Below, piece after piece: positions 32,455-42,231 of a stretch of 64,000 nucleotides of DNA (position 1 is its first letter; the number at the start of each line of letters is the position of its first letter). A program made the position numbers and the translations under genes. This DNA comes from Crotalaria pallida (lineage: Eukaryota > Streptophyta > Magnoliopsida > Fabales > Fabaceae). The notes beneath the pieces were generated by a model. That model was not told where the DNA came from and ran no database searches. It saw only the letters and a program-made list of their open reading frames with translations. The stretch spans positions 101,349,639-101,413,638 of the forward strand of contig CM075653.1 in NCBI GenBank assembly GCA_037953625.1, read 5' to 3'.

Positions 32455-33055
32455 GTACTCTAGGAGTACCAAACTGATGCAACCTACTTGATGACACATT
32501 CTGGGAATGTGGCCATTGTCTGGGACATGGTTTCTTGGACACGTTCTGGGAACGTGATGCACACTCTAGGAGTGGTGCTTGATTATATTCCAAGTATGGT
32601 TTGCGATACGTTCTGGGAACGTATGTTAGTGTTCTGGGAACACATTGGTATAATAATGGAATTAAAGATAAAACCAACCTTGATGATTGTGCATTCATAT
32701 AGAATGGAAGTTTGGTTGGTAGGAACGTTTATCATATTCTGGGAATATGAGGAGGGTACTCCGGGAGTACCAAATTATAACCTACTTGATGACACATTAT
32801 AGATATGTGGCCAGTGTCTGGGACCTGGTTTTATACGTTCTGGGAACGTATGTTAGTGTTCTGGGAACACATTGATATGCAACCTACTTGATGACACATT
32901 CTGGGAATGTGGCCAGTGTCCGGGACCTGGTTTTTTATGCGTTCTGGGAACGTATGCGTTCTGGGAACGTGGTGCACACTCTGGGAGTGATGCGTATTTA
33001 TCCAAGTATGGTTGGCATTACGTTCTGGGAACGAATGTCAGTGTTCCGGGAACAC
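32455..33055. repeat. Array of about 16 hairpins with constant TCTGGGA loop and changing stems
   Basis: Examples are gtactctaggagtac (32455), acattctgggaatgt (32496), ccattgtctgggacatgg (32513), cacgttctgggaacgtg (32540), gcacactctaggagtggtgc (32559), atacgttctgggaacgtat (32606), gtgttctgggaacac (32630), catattctgggaatatg (32733) and gtactccgggagtac (32756). More follow to 33055. The arms differ between units yet remain complementary. Units are also arranged in larger duplicated blocks, for example from the word acctacttgatgacacatt at about 32481, 32781 and 32883. Confidence 0.9.
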
Positions 33056-33318
33056 AACGGTGTATCGGATGGACGTCCAAGATGGACTTTTAGAGGCCTC
33101 AGTTATGGAAGGAAATCATGCATCATGCCACCTGCATTGAAAAAATTATTATGATTAACCTGGTGTGCTCATATGATTACCCATCATGATTTGCTACATG
33201 TTGACTTGTGGATGTTAGTTTTATTCTCATTTGATTATGCGAATATGTATAGCTAACCCCCATGCCCTTATTAGGTGTTGATCGTTCATCTAGCTAGCAC
33301 AAGAATCAGTAAAGGGAG

Positions 33319-33459
33319 ATGTCCCGTAGGTGCATGCAGAGTATAGAAAGTGTGGGTTGGGAACCCGTTGTGCAGATATCGAGGATCCGACCAGAAGGAT
33401 GTTTGGACAAAGGACCAGTGACCAGCTCTATAACATTTCTATTTTTAATAGAATTTATA
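33319..33459 (+). pseudogene. Decayed LTR-embedded ORF of LTR A
   Basis: The ATG at 33319 gives MSRRCMQSIE, like MSRYIACIEI of the solo-LTR ORF. In the +1 frame, slightly downstream, RCADIEDPTRRMFGQRTSDQ resembles VIADPEHQLGGRTTSSG of LTR B. One frameshift is therefore needed to connect the two parts. It lies about 440 bp before the LTR end, the same place as in other LTRs. Confidence 0.5.
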
Positions 33460-33767
33460 TGATACATATTTTGGAAAAAGGTATCATAAGAGGAATTCAG
33501 TTTCATAATTATACTTATTTGGTATTAATGGACTTGTTACACCTGATATATTTTGGGGGTATAATATGATGATTTTACTATGTTTCCGCAAACTCTGATT
33601 TTGGTAGTCAACCTCATTATTAATCAAGTGTTTGTGAAAAGGAATTTTCAAGGTAAGGAAAAATTCTTATTTTCAGATCTTTTTCCAATGATAACAAGTC
33701 CAAGTATTCATAAACTTATTACTTTTCTTATAAAGTAAGATGATATACAAGGAGTGTTACATTTTTA

Positions 33768-33779
33768 TGGTATCAGAGC
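33768..33779 (+). other. Primer-binding site of element A (tRNA-iMet)
   Basis: TGGTATCAGAGC lies six bases after the LTR end. It is the initiator-methionine tRNA complement used by most plant LTR elements. Confidence 0.93.
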
Positions 33780-34852
33780 AATGGTCCTGACTCTTGGTCC
33801 TTGGGTGTGTGGTCCAATACGCTGGTCATCGATATCTGCAATGATTCCTAGGAAGTATGCTTTCATATACTTCCAAACTAGAGCTAAGGTTATGGGTAAT
33901 GGCTCTAGATACGTAGCTTATTCTGTTATTAAGAAGTGTTCTATGTAGTCTAAGTAGAAGTATGATAGTTTTATACTTCTCTTTAGACATGTTGTAAATC
34001 CAAAACCATAGTGTTGGTTTAATACGTTTTCATAGAACCAGAGATGAGGAAATCTTAAGGAGTTTTAGTTAAGTCCTTGACCCTGGAGAAGAGTATTTAC
34101 CCTCACCCGTGTTAAAGTTAATCAACTTCTCAGACCGAGTGTAGGGCAGTCATCTCCTTAAATATCAACCTTGTTGAGTCTGTTAAACTCTGAAGCTATC
34201 CTTTCTTTTGCCCCTTATGGATAAGGGTATTGATCGAAGTTGCTCAATGCCTTACCCAATCTGCTATCTCAAGTGGAGACTCCTACAAATCTTTTGTAGT
34301 TGTTTCCAAGGTATGTCGGAATCGTTCTATTAAGGTATTAGACTTTGTCTATCTACTTGTGTCCTGATATCATTTGATCTTAAGCACGGTTCGGGGGTCG
34401 AAGGATCAAGTGATCATGGTTAATGACGATAGAACAACTCTGTATTGGGATTCCCAAGTTTCGAATCTGGAATCCAATGAACCCAGGTGTTGCTTCTGGA
34501 CAGCAGTGAAGGAGAAATGAGGGTTAAAGAAATCTTGGTTGTAAGAAATGATGTTAGGTTCACCCTTGAGCAAAGAGATAGAGTTTGGAATCAAGTTAAT
34601 TCTTGAAGCTGATTCTCTCTCTACTACCCTTACAATATGGTATCATCGGGAATGGTCAAATGGGAGAAACACATAGAGATGTTGCTAAAAGGATTGGTTG
34701 GACCAGGTTAAAGGAGTCTAAGTGTTTTCTAAGATTGATTGGCGATTGGATTAACCCAAATCAGGGTTCGAGGCAGGGATACACTTAGGACTGCATTTTG
34801 ATCTCGATACGGACATTATGAGTAGAAAATAATGCCGTTCGGATTGACTAAT
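33780..34852 (+). pseudogene. pol: Element A internal region, decayed, ending in reverse transcriptase
   Basis: Only about 1.1 kb separates the primer-binding site from a reverse transcriptase remnant at 34778-34852, where intact relatives have gag and protease (several kb). That remnant reads DTLRTAF, stop, SRYGHYE, stop, KIMPFGLTN, so it carries two stops in an otherwise well-matched block (compare IPKTAFRTRYGHFEYLVMPF in element 2). Most of gag-protease is deleted. Element B is inserted right after the LTN codons. Confidence 0.75.
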
Positions 34853-35237
34853 TGTAACACCCCGTAAATTCCTCATATAAATTTAAAACACTAAAGGAAT
34901 TGATTTTTGAGAAAAGTGTTTTGAAAGGATATTTTCTTAAACGATTTTCTTAAAAATCATGTTTTCAAGATAATGAATGATTTTGAAGTGATGATTTTCT
35001 AAACTAATGTCCAACATTTAGAAATTGGATTTTTGAGAAAATTTATATACTTAATGATTTTATAAAAATGTTTGTGATTTATTTTGGCGATTGTGTGTGC
35101 ATATATATATATATACGGTCTCGGCATATATGAATACACTTAGGTTTTTAGGAATTTAATTATTGAAGAGATATAATGTATGAATACATGTCAGTATATA
35201 TATACATACACGTGTATAAGTGATATGTGATGCATGA

Positions 35238-35238
<1 letters not shown>

Positions 35239-35290
<52 letters not shown>
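35239..35290. repeat. AT and TG dinucleotide microsatellite
   Basis: An AT run followed by about 19 TG units. The same array is in the 3' LTR copy at about 42180-42230, with a slightly different length. Confidence 0.95.
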
Positions 35291-35291
<1 letters not shown>

Positions 35292-38200
35292 TACGTGTAG
35301 GTGTATGATGCATGAGTGCATGTAATTGTATGTGCCATATGTGTATACGTATGATGTATATATGTGTGTGTGCTATTAATTGTATGTATGCATTTTCCAT
35401 GATGTCATGCTATGTGTTGCTATGATAAACATGGAAAGGAAATTGTGTGTGAATAAGTGTGTGCATGTGTGTGGTTCGGCCAAGTGGAAGGGTGGAGGAG
35501 CCAAGAAGAATGCATTTTCTTATGCATTAAGTAATAAGAAATTTAAAATAGAAATAGGGAGAGAGTAGGAGAGATGACTCATAGAGCCTAAGGAAGACTT
35601 TCTCACCTCCATGTCTCCTTGATGAGACACCATCCATGCAAACTTTGGGCTGGACCGATTTGTCCTTCTTCCACCTCCCTAAACCGAGGCTAAAAAGGGA
35701 AATTGTTCACCCTTGCCTCTAGTCTTAAAACCGTGTGAGTGTGTGTGTTTAGTTCATTCCCTTCTTCATTTCTATTCTTTCATAACACCCACCAACACAC
35801 TTAGTTTCAAGAGTGCCTCAAGCTCTTGAAACCCATAAAGAAAAAGAGAGAACCCGTGAGGAGAAGAGAAGGAAAAGAGAGGGTGAGAATCCAAACCCTT
35901 AACCCAAACCCCTTGATTTCTTTCTTCCACACATTTCTTCATCAAAGATCAAGGAGAAAACCCATCAACCCTAGAAGAGAGAGAGACCGACGCAAAACCA
36001 TTAAGAGGAGGAGAAGAGGAGATTGAAGGTTTAAGTTAGGACTTAAGGTAGATAGAGTTTTAATTAAGTAATTTTCATGTTGCAAAGGACTTTATAATGG
36101 ACTTTGTTTAATTTTGTGATGCATGCCCTCATTTTTGAATGATCTTGAGGTTTGAAGGTCATGCATGTTATTTTCATGCCTTGATCTATAATGTTAATAT
36201 GAAAAAGCTTTAATCTCTACTTGTAAATATTTTCATGATGGCTTTTACTTGAAGTTGTGCTTAAACCTCATAGATTGCTTTGATTTCCTCATACATGTTG
36301 ATTTTGTGGCCTTATAATCCTTATTTTTCCTTGCATGTTCTCTTTATGTTTTGATCTTGAATGTTTGTGAATGAATGAACTAATAAATCACCAAATCAAG
36401 AGCTAAAATGATTCGGCCATGAGTAGGAATTTTAGGTCTTGATGTTTTTAATTTGATCTAAGTAGTTTCATGTTTAGAAAAATTAATTTTAATCTATTCT
36501 TCACGGTTTGCTTGAAGGTTTGTGTTTAAGTTCATGATTTTGCCTTTCTTTTCTTTTGCATGTCTAAATTGAGTCAAGGTCTATGTGTGTGTGTGAAAAA
36601 TGAGGTGATGCTTTTAAGTCTTACATGATATGATCTTAGCTATGTGCATGTGAAAATAAAATTAGGAGACTTGCCTTCTTGCATGTCATGATTCGGTCAA
36701 GACTAGGGGGAAATAGGAAACCATGCTAAGTCATGCTTTTCTTACATGCATGTTAAACATTGTCTCACCTAGAGATTTATAGGTACATGCATGTGTTTCT
36801 CTTAAAGGATGAAGACCTTGACATGATTCTCAATTTTATGGTGAAAAGAAATTAAATTTTATTTGTTAAATTCCTTGTGTGAAGCTCAAGGTTTTAATAA
36901 AGAAAATTAGAAAACAAGTTTTTGAAAATAATCTTTGCTTTGTTTCATGTTCCTTGTGCATGTTATGATGATATTCGGCCTATTCATATTAGCTAGGCTA
37001 GGATTCCTTTTCCAATAAAATGATTTATAAGGAATGGGTATATTTTAAGGAAATTAAGCTAGGACGAATTGCTTGAAATTGTGTTGTAGACATGTGTTTT
37101 CCATTCGATTTCTTACTTAGAAATAAAAGAGATAAATCAATAAATTTAACTAAGCTTGGAAGAGTATGTGTTTGAATGAATATGTGTGTGGTGTATTCGG
37201 TTGGGATTAAAAAGGAAATGGAATTTAATGACTAAAATAAAATGAATTGATTCATGTAATTTGAATGGTGATGTTTGATTTATTTCCTTTACTTTCTTCG
37301 GTTGTGTAGTTTAAATAGGTTTAGGAAGTATAACTGCATGAAATAAAATGTGCATGGTAAATTTTGAGAAGAATAGAAATTGTTTAAAGTAAATATTGAT
37401 ATGAAAATGGATTTGTGAATCCTTGTATGCCAAAGTGCTTTATGCGGAGGAAATGAATTAAGTATGAATTCCATGGTTGCTTTAACAAAATCGTTTAAAT
37501 GCTTTTAATAAACTAAGTGGTGTATGTTGTTATGTGGTGTGATTTGTTTGAATGTCTTGTTGTGTTCATGGATGTCCTAAATCGTTTTATGATGAAACAT
37601 GAGTTTTAAAGTATTGATTTTTAAGCTAAAAAGCTATTTAAGGTAAAGGACGTTTTTGTAATGTTTTCGGAGTTTTTATTTTACAAAACTGTTTTGCTGC
37701 CCCGAACCATTTGAATGTGCTTTTCATGTTTCAAAATGTTTTCATATGATTTAAAGCTAAGCTTCCAAGTAACAAATGATTTTGGTTATATTTTCAAAAG
37801 TTTCCAACAAAGAGAGGACAAGTAATAAACTAAGAAAAGATTTTCTCAAATAAAGGAATAACATAAAGTGTTCTATTTAATATGAGGAATGATAAAGAAA
37901 AGAGGTTGGGGCAAATGGCAGCACGAGGTTTCGAGGAGGGCACACATTCAACAGCTAGACCTCAGGTGAGAGAGAAGCTTTCCCTAAGACACCGTGGTAG
38001 CTAGGTGATTTATTAGGACGTTCCATATCATCTCAAAGATCGGAACGAAGTGGTCGGAGTCAGTAGTATAAGTGGCAATTGTTTGCTTTGTATGGTCACT
38101 TATACGAAGGTGACAAAGACCACAATGCTATTGTGTGATGTTGTGTGTGATAGTATGCTTGGTTATTTATTTGTTTTTACATAATGATGCTTAGGATTAT

Positions 38201-38499
38201 GATAAGTAAACGGCTGTTGGACATGGTTGTGTCCTTGATAAGAAAATGGAAATGAGAGTGATGGGGTAATAAGACGAGAAAGAAGAGGAAAGATAAGAGG
38301 TTGAATGGAAAAGAGAGATACGAGTTGACTAGAAAGGAAGTTGAGAATAATGTTGAGAAAGAGCCAGAGCTGGGGAGTGTGATGTTGATTGTTGAGATGA
38401 GAAGTGAACTGAGTTGAGCTGAGCTCCTCTGTTCTTGGTTTTAGTCTGGGAGCTAGTGTTGAGCTGGGCTTGCTCCTCCACTAGCGCTCAGCACAAAGG

Positions 38500-38880
38500 T
38501 GTTTGAAAAAAGAGTTTTGAAAAAGAAATTTTGAGTTGTGAAAACAAATTTTGAAAAAGGTTTGTAAACTGAAATTTTTGAAAAGGTTTTTGGAATGGGA
38601 TTTTGAAGAAGTTTGTGAAACCAAAATTTTAAAGGGGTTTTATGACCAGATCTTTTGAAAAAGTTTTATGAAATAATACTCAGTAGAAACCATGTTTTTG
38701 AGAGAGCCTTTTGAAATGAGATTTGAAGAAAGGGTATTTTGGTGAAGGATAATTTTGTGAGAATTGTGGAAATGGGGTTTTTGGGAGAATGGTGAAATTG
38801 AGATTTTGAGAAGAATGGTAAAAAGGAAGATTTTGAAGAATGAGAGTGTGGTTGAGAAGAAAGTTTGAGAAATGAGATAT
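38500..38880 (+). repeat. Degenerate short tandem repeats in LTR B
   Basis: Repeated variants of gaaaaaggttttgtgaaa and related words. There is no coding signal. Confidence 0.6.
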
Positions 38881-39389
38881 GAAACAAGTGAGGAACTCCC
38901 AGCTCTGAGCTATGTGTGATTTTGATGAGAGAAAGATCGTGCAAAGTTAGTGGTCGGGACTCACTGAAGGGATGCACTAAGGGTGAGCCGACTGTTAGGT
39001 TAATTAAATAATTAAAAGATTATAAAAGACATTAACAGCGAACGTGGTGAGATATGAGAGTTAACCCGAAGTAGTGGAGAGGAAGGAACGATAAGTATCT
39101 GCGGATACTTAGGACGAGATTGCATTAGGGGAGGACGATGACGGTGAAACGTCAAGAAGTCTAGAGTATTGTTGTAGACAGAACAAACTCCATAAGTGGT
39201 GCACTAACGTGGTGGGGACTGGGTCTAATACCGTGGTAAGTTCTATGCGCGCACTACAACAATACTGTCGCCCCCTAGATTGCAAATCGAGAACAGTGAG
39301 AGGGACTGGAGTGGGGCATTTGTTTGCCACTGCGAGGCAGTGTGCCATGATTATTGTGAATTGATATTATTGATTGAGGCTGAGCCTCC

Positions 39390-39402
39390 TGGTCTGGGAC
39401 CA
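39390..39402 (+). repeat. Single TCTGGGA-loop hairpin in LTR B
   Basis: TGGTCTGGGACCA, identical to 3991-4003 in LTR 1, just before the conserved acagctgtcgtgcccgc. Confidence 0.6.
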
Positions 39403-39927
39403 TTTATGTTGTGACAGCTGTCGTGCCCGCACGGTAAAGGTCCTGTACTCCTGTTTGCTTCCGACTAGGTGGTTGGTTGGCCGAGGAGATGTAGACCTGA
39501 GATGTGAGTGCTAACTACGAAAGAAACACGTACCTCGATGATCCTTGAACTCCCCGATCATCGATGGTTATAGTCCGATAAAATATTATAAGAAAAGATT
39601 CATAGTTATAAGAATAAGAGTTTGAGAAATGTAAAGGGATGAGAAATAGATTGAGAATGGAAATGTGGAAAGATGTGGAGCTCTATGAAAGAGATTGGAA
39701 ATAAGAGTGGAGAAGTATGGAGGAAATAGTAATGATAATAATAAGATGGAATAAATGTGGGTGGTGGATAGTGATGATAGTATGTTTGCTTGTATTGTGT
39801 GTGTATGTTGTGTGATTGTCCTATTATCTTGCCTCCCGTAATTCCACATCGTCGACGCTACGCGTCCGGATCGCTTACTCTCTCCTGTTCTTTGGCGCAT
39901 CGGTGTTGCTGGTATTCCAACGAGCAG

Positions 39928-40302
39928 ATGGATCGGCGCTTGGAAATCTCTACATGGCTTCGTGAGGGAAATGGATGGAAAGCTACGCGCTATGGATGGG
40001 CATGGACTGGACATCCTCAGTTGGTGATCGCGGATCCAGAGCATCAGTTAGGTGGTAGGACAACGAGTTCGGGTTCGGGAAGTGCATCCTTTGTGGGATA
40101 TAATTCCGAACCACCGCCTCGAGAAAGAAAGAAGGAGAATCCTGTGAAGCTGTTTGGAGTAGAGCTCAATCCGAATTTCAAAGTAGGGTCGACAAGTGGG
40201 GTCACATCATCCTCTGGTACAAAGGCACCCGCAAAGAAGAAGAAGAAGCCGGGACCAATCATCTTTGATAGAAAGAGGGAGCCAGTGGTAGAATTAGATT
40301 AG
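39928..40302 (+). CDS. LTR-embedded ORF of LTR B, 124 aa, function unknown
   Basis: The ATG at 39928 directly follows an AG (cgagcag), a possible splice acceptor with pyrimidine-rich sequence upstream (39870-39900). The protein starts MDRRLEISTWLREG, then WAWTGHPQLVIADPEHQL, then a Gly/Ser-rich part, FGVELNPNFKVG, and a very basic end with KAPAKKKKKPGP, which looks like a nuclear-localisation signal. The stop is TAG at 40300-40302, about 375 bp before the LTR end. Related segments occur at the same place in LTR 1, LTR A, the solo LTR and LTR E. No known domain was recognised. The second LTR copy is truncated before this point. Confidence 0.6.
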   Translation: MDRRLEISTWLREGNGWKATRYGWAWTGHPQLVIADPEHQLGGRTTSSGSGSASFVGYNSEPPPRERKKENPVKLFGVELNPNFKVGSTSGVTSSSGTKAPAKKKKKPGPIIFDRKREPVVELD

Positions 40303-40678
40303 GTTGTGGTTTGGATGTTGCACTCAGGATTACCTAAGTGATGAACTAATGCTGTACTTCAAATGTTTTGAAGCATGCCCGACTTTTATGGAATCAAGTC
40401 TAAGTTCTTTTGAAGAAATGAATGAAGTTACTTAATTTGAAATCAAACGGTTTTCTTAGTAAAACGTTTTTGGAAAAACTAAGTAAAAGAGTTGTGGTTT
40501 CAAGTAACAACTCGGTTTTCGAAAGAGAATGTTGAAGGATAATAATAATTTCCCAAATATATTTTCAAACCCTTCAACAATGTTTTAAAATAATTTCAAA
40601 AAAAAAAATCGGCCTCACTTTTACAACATTGATGAATGAAAGTTAAGGGTTTTGGTTTTCGAAAATCGGGCTGTTACA

Positions 40679-41796
40679 GAATGGTATCAGAGCTTATGGT
40701 AATCCTTTGTAGCCTTAAGCATGGGCTTCATGCTTTGTTTGTACGACTCTGGGTGTTTGTTAGCATTCGAGTAGGAATAGGAGGATAAGCTTTTGTCCCT
40801 TAGGACATGGAACTAGTTTGTAGATTAGCAACGACCGTATTAGTTGAGAAACCTTTTAACCCTATAAGAGTAAACCACAAATAGATTCTGAGATTAAGAC
40901 CCAATACCCCTGAGGTCTCAATAGTGATTGTTAGACTTAGGACTGGGGATAACAAAACAGTTCTTGTTGTAAGAACCGAGCTTTTTCTTCATGAACCCCT
41001 ATCACATTGTAGCCATACCGATTCCATTTAAAACCCTTTAGACCGAATCATGGAGTTGGAAGTACCATAACTACCCCAAATAAATTAGGCCTGAATGATT
41101 GAGGAAGGAGAAGTAGTTTAAGTGAAGTAAGACTGTAAGATCATCGTGGAATAAGTTATAAGTTGAATCCAAGTTGGGGAGTCACAAGGAAAGAAAGAGG
41201 CGTATGTTATCAGTCATTAGAGGAAATTTTGAAGAAATTTGAGGATTAGAATTGCCTTATACCCTAATTAGGGAATGAGATGATCCAAGGTGGTGAGTTT
41301 GATTACTATTAGGGGTGAATCTCAAGGGAAAAATAAGGACATTCGAGAGAGTGAGTAAGCTTAGATTGTAATAGAACCCCCTCTTAGCTAGAGGAACGAT
41401 AGATAAAGACCCTAGAATTAGGAGGAGAATTGAAGGAAGGAGTGATTGTTGTAAGGTAATAGGAATCCGAGTTGTAGAGAGTAGTGAATATTTAAAAAAC
41501 TTTAGGGTGAAATCCTTGCTTTTGGAGATGCGTGAATGCTTGTTTGTTTGATTTTCCCAAAGTCCGTACCTATGGTTGGACTTCCCGTGACGACAACCGG
41601 CTAAGGGGAGCGGCATCTTTTTTCGGTTAGTCCACTGGACCTAACCCGAATCAACACGCAAGTGACGATACAAGTGGAACCTTCTCACCTGAAAGCAGTC
41701 AATGAGGAACCTCAGAATGACATGAGAATGCTGATGCCCTGCTACCCAATCTACAATGTATTTCTCGGGGACGAAAAATCCTTAAGTTGGGGAGAA
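40679..41796 (+). mobile_element. Element B internal region, non-coding (1.1 kb)
   Basis: It runs from the primer-binding site to a polypurine tract. No gag or pol is recognisable. The very end (tttctcggggacgaaaaatcc, about 41761-41781, then the ttggggagaa tract) is the same as the polyprotein end of element 1, so the element is derived from a complete relative by loss of the coding part. It fits a LARD-like non-autonomous element that must use proteins made by another copy. Confidence 0.8.
40682..40693 (+). other. Primer-binding site of element B (tRNA-iMet)
   Basis: TGGTATCAGAGC lies three bases after the LTR end at 40678. Confidence 0.95.
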
Positions 41797-42179
41797 TTTA
41801 ACACCCCGTAAATTCCTTATATAAATTTAAAACACTAAAGGAATTGATTTTTGAGAAAAGTGTTTTGAAAGGATATTTTCTTAAACGATTTTCTTAAAAA
41901 TCATGTTTTCAAGATAATGAATGATTTTGAAGTGATGATTTTCTAAACTATTGTCCAACATTTAGAAATTGGATTTTTGAGAAAATTTATATACTTAATG
42001 ATTTTATAAAAATGTTTGTGATTTATTTTAGCGATTGTGTGTGCATATATATATATACGGTCTCGGCATATATGAATACACTTAGGTTTTTAGGAATTTA
42101 ATTATTGAAGAGATATAATGTATGAATACATGTGAGTATATATATACATACACGTGTATAAGTGATATGTGATGCATGA

Positions 42180-42231
<52 letters not shown>

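Larger units (their letters stand above)
30499..33761 (+). mobile_element. 5' LTR of element A (Tekay-like), 3.3 kb
   Basis: It starts TGTAACACCCC and ends GGAGTGTTACA, six bases before a primer-binding site. The five bases before it are TGATA (30494-30498). It contains a TATA box at 30931, the leader shared with the solo LTR (agggttcttgattcgtct), several TAACCGGTTA palindromes (30767, 31846, 31870, 32227, 32250), a hairpin array at 32455-33055 and a decayed ORF at 33319. It is inserted in a MITE. Confidence 0.9.
34853..40678 (+). mobile_element. 5' LTR of element B, 5.8 kb
   Basis: It starts TGTAACACCCCG inside the reverse transcriptase of element A and ends GGGCTGTTACA three bases before a primer-binding site. 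Its first 3.35 kb is present again at 41797-45145. It holds AT and TG microsatellites near 35240-35290, a leader at about 35750-36030, a block at about 38500-38880 with many forms of ttttgaaaaaggtttt, the conserved block also found in LTR 1 (38940-39500), and an ORF (39928-40302). At 5826 bp it is extremely long for an LTR. Confidence 0.92.

Noticed and set aside
32455..33055. Coding frames of 73-104 codons over the hairpin array (both strands)
   Set aside because: Several overlapping frames exist only because of the repeats; there are no domains and codon patterns follow the repeats.
35156..35400. His/Thr-rich minus-strand frames
   Set aside because: Products of the TG/AT microsatellite; duplicated only because the LTR is duplicated (42098-42340).
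37289..37474. 61-codon minus-strand frame identical to 44231-44416
   Set aside because: The identity is explained by the two LTR copies of element B; there is no sign of selection or a domain.
39586..40044. 152-codon minus-strand frame
   Set aside because: Antisense shadow of the LTR B ORF and its upstream region; low-complexity Ser/Ile/Leu composition.
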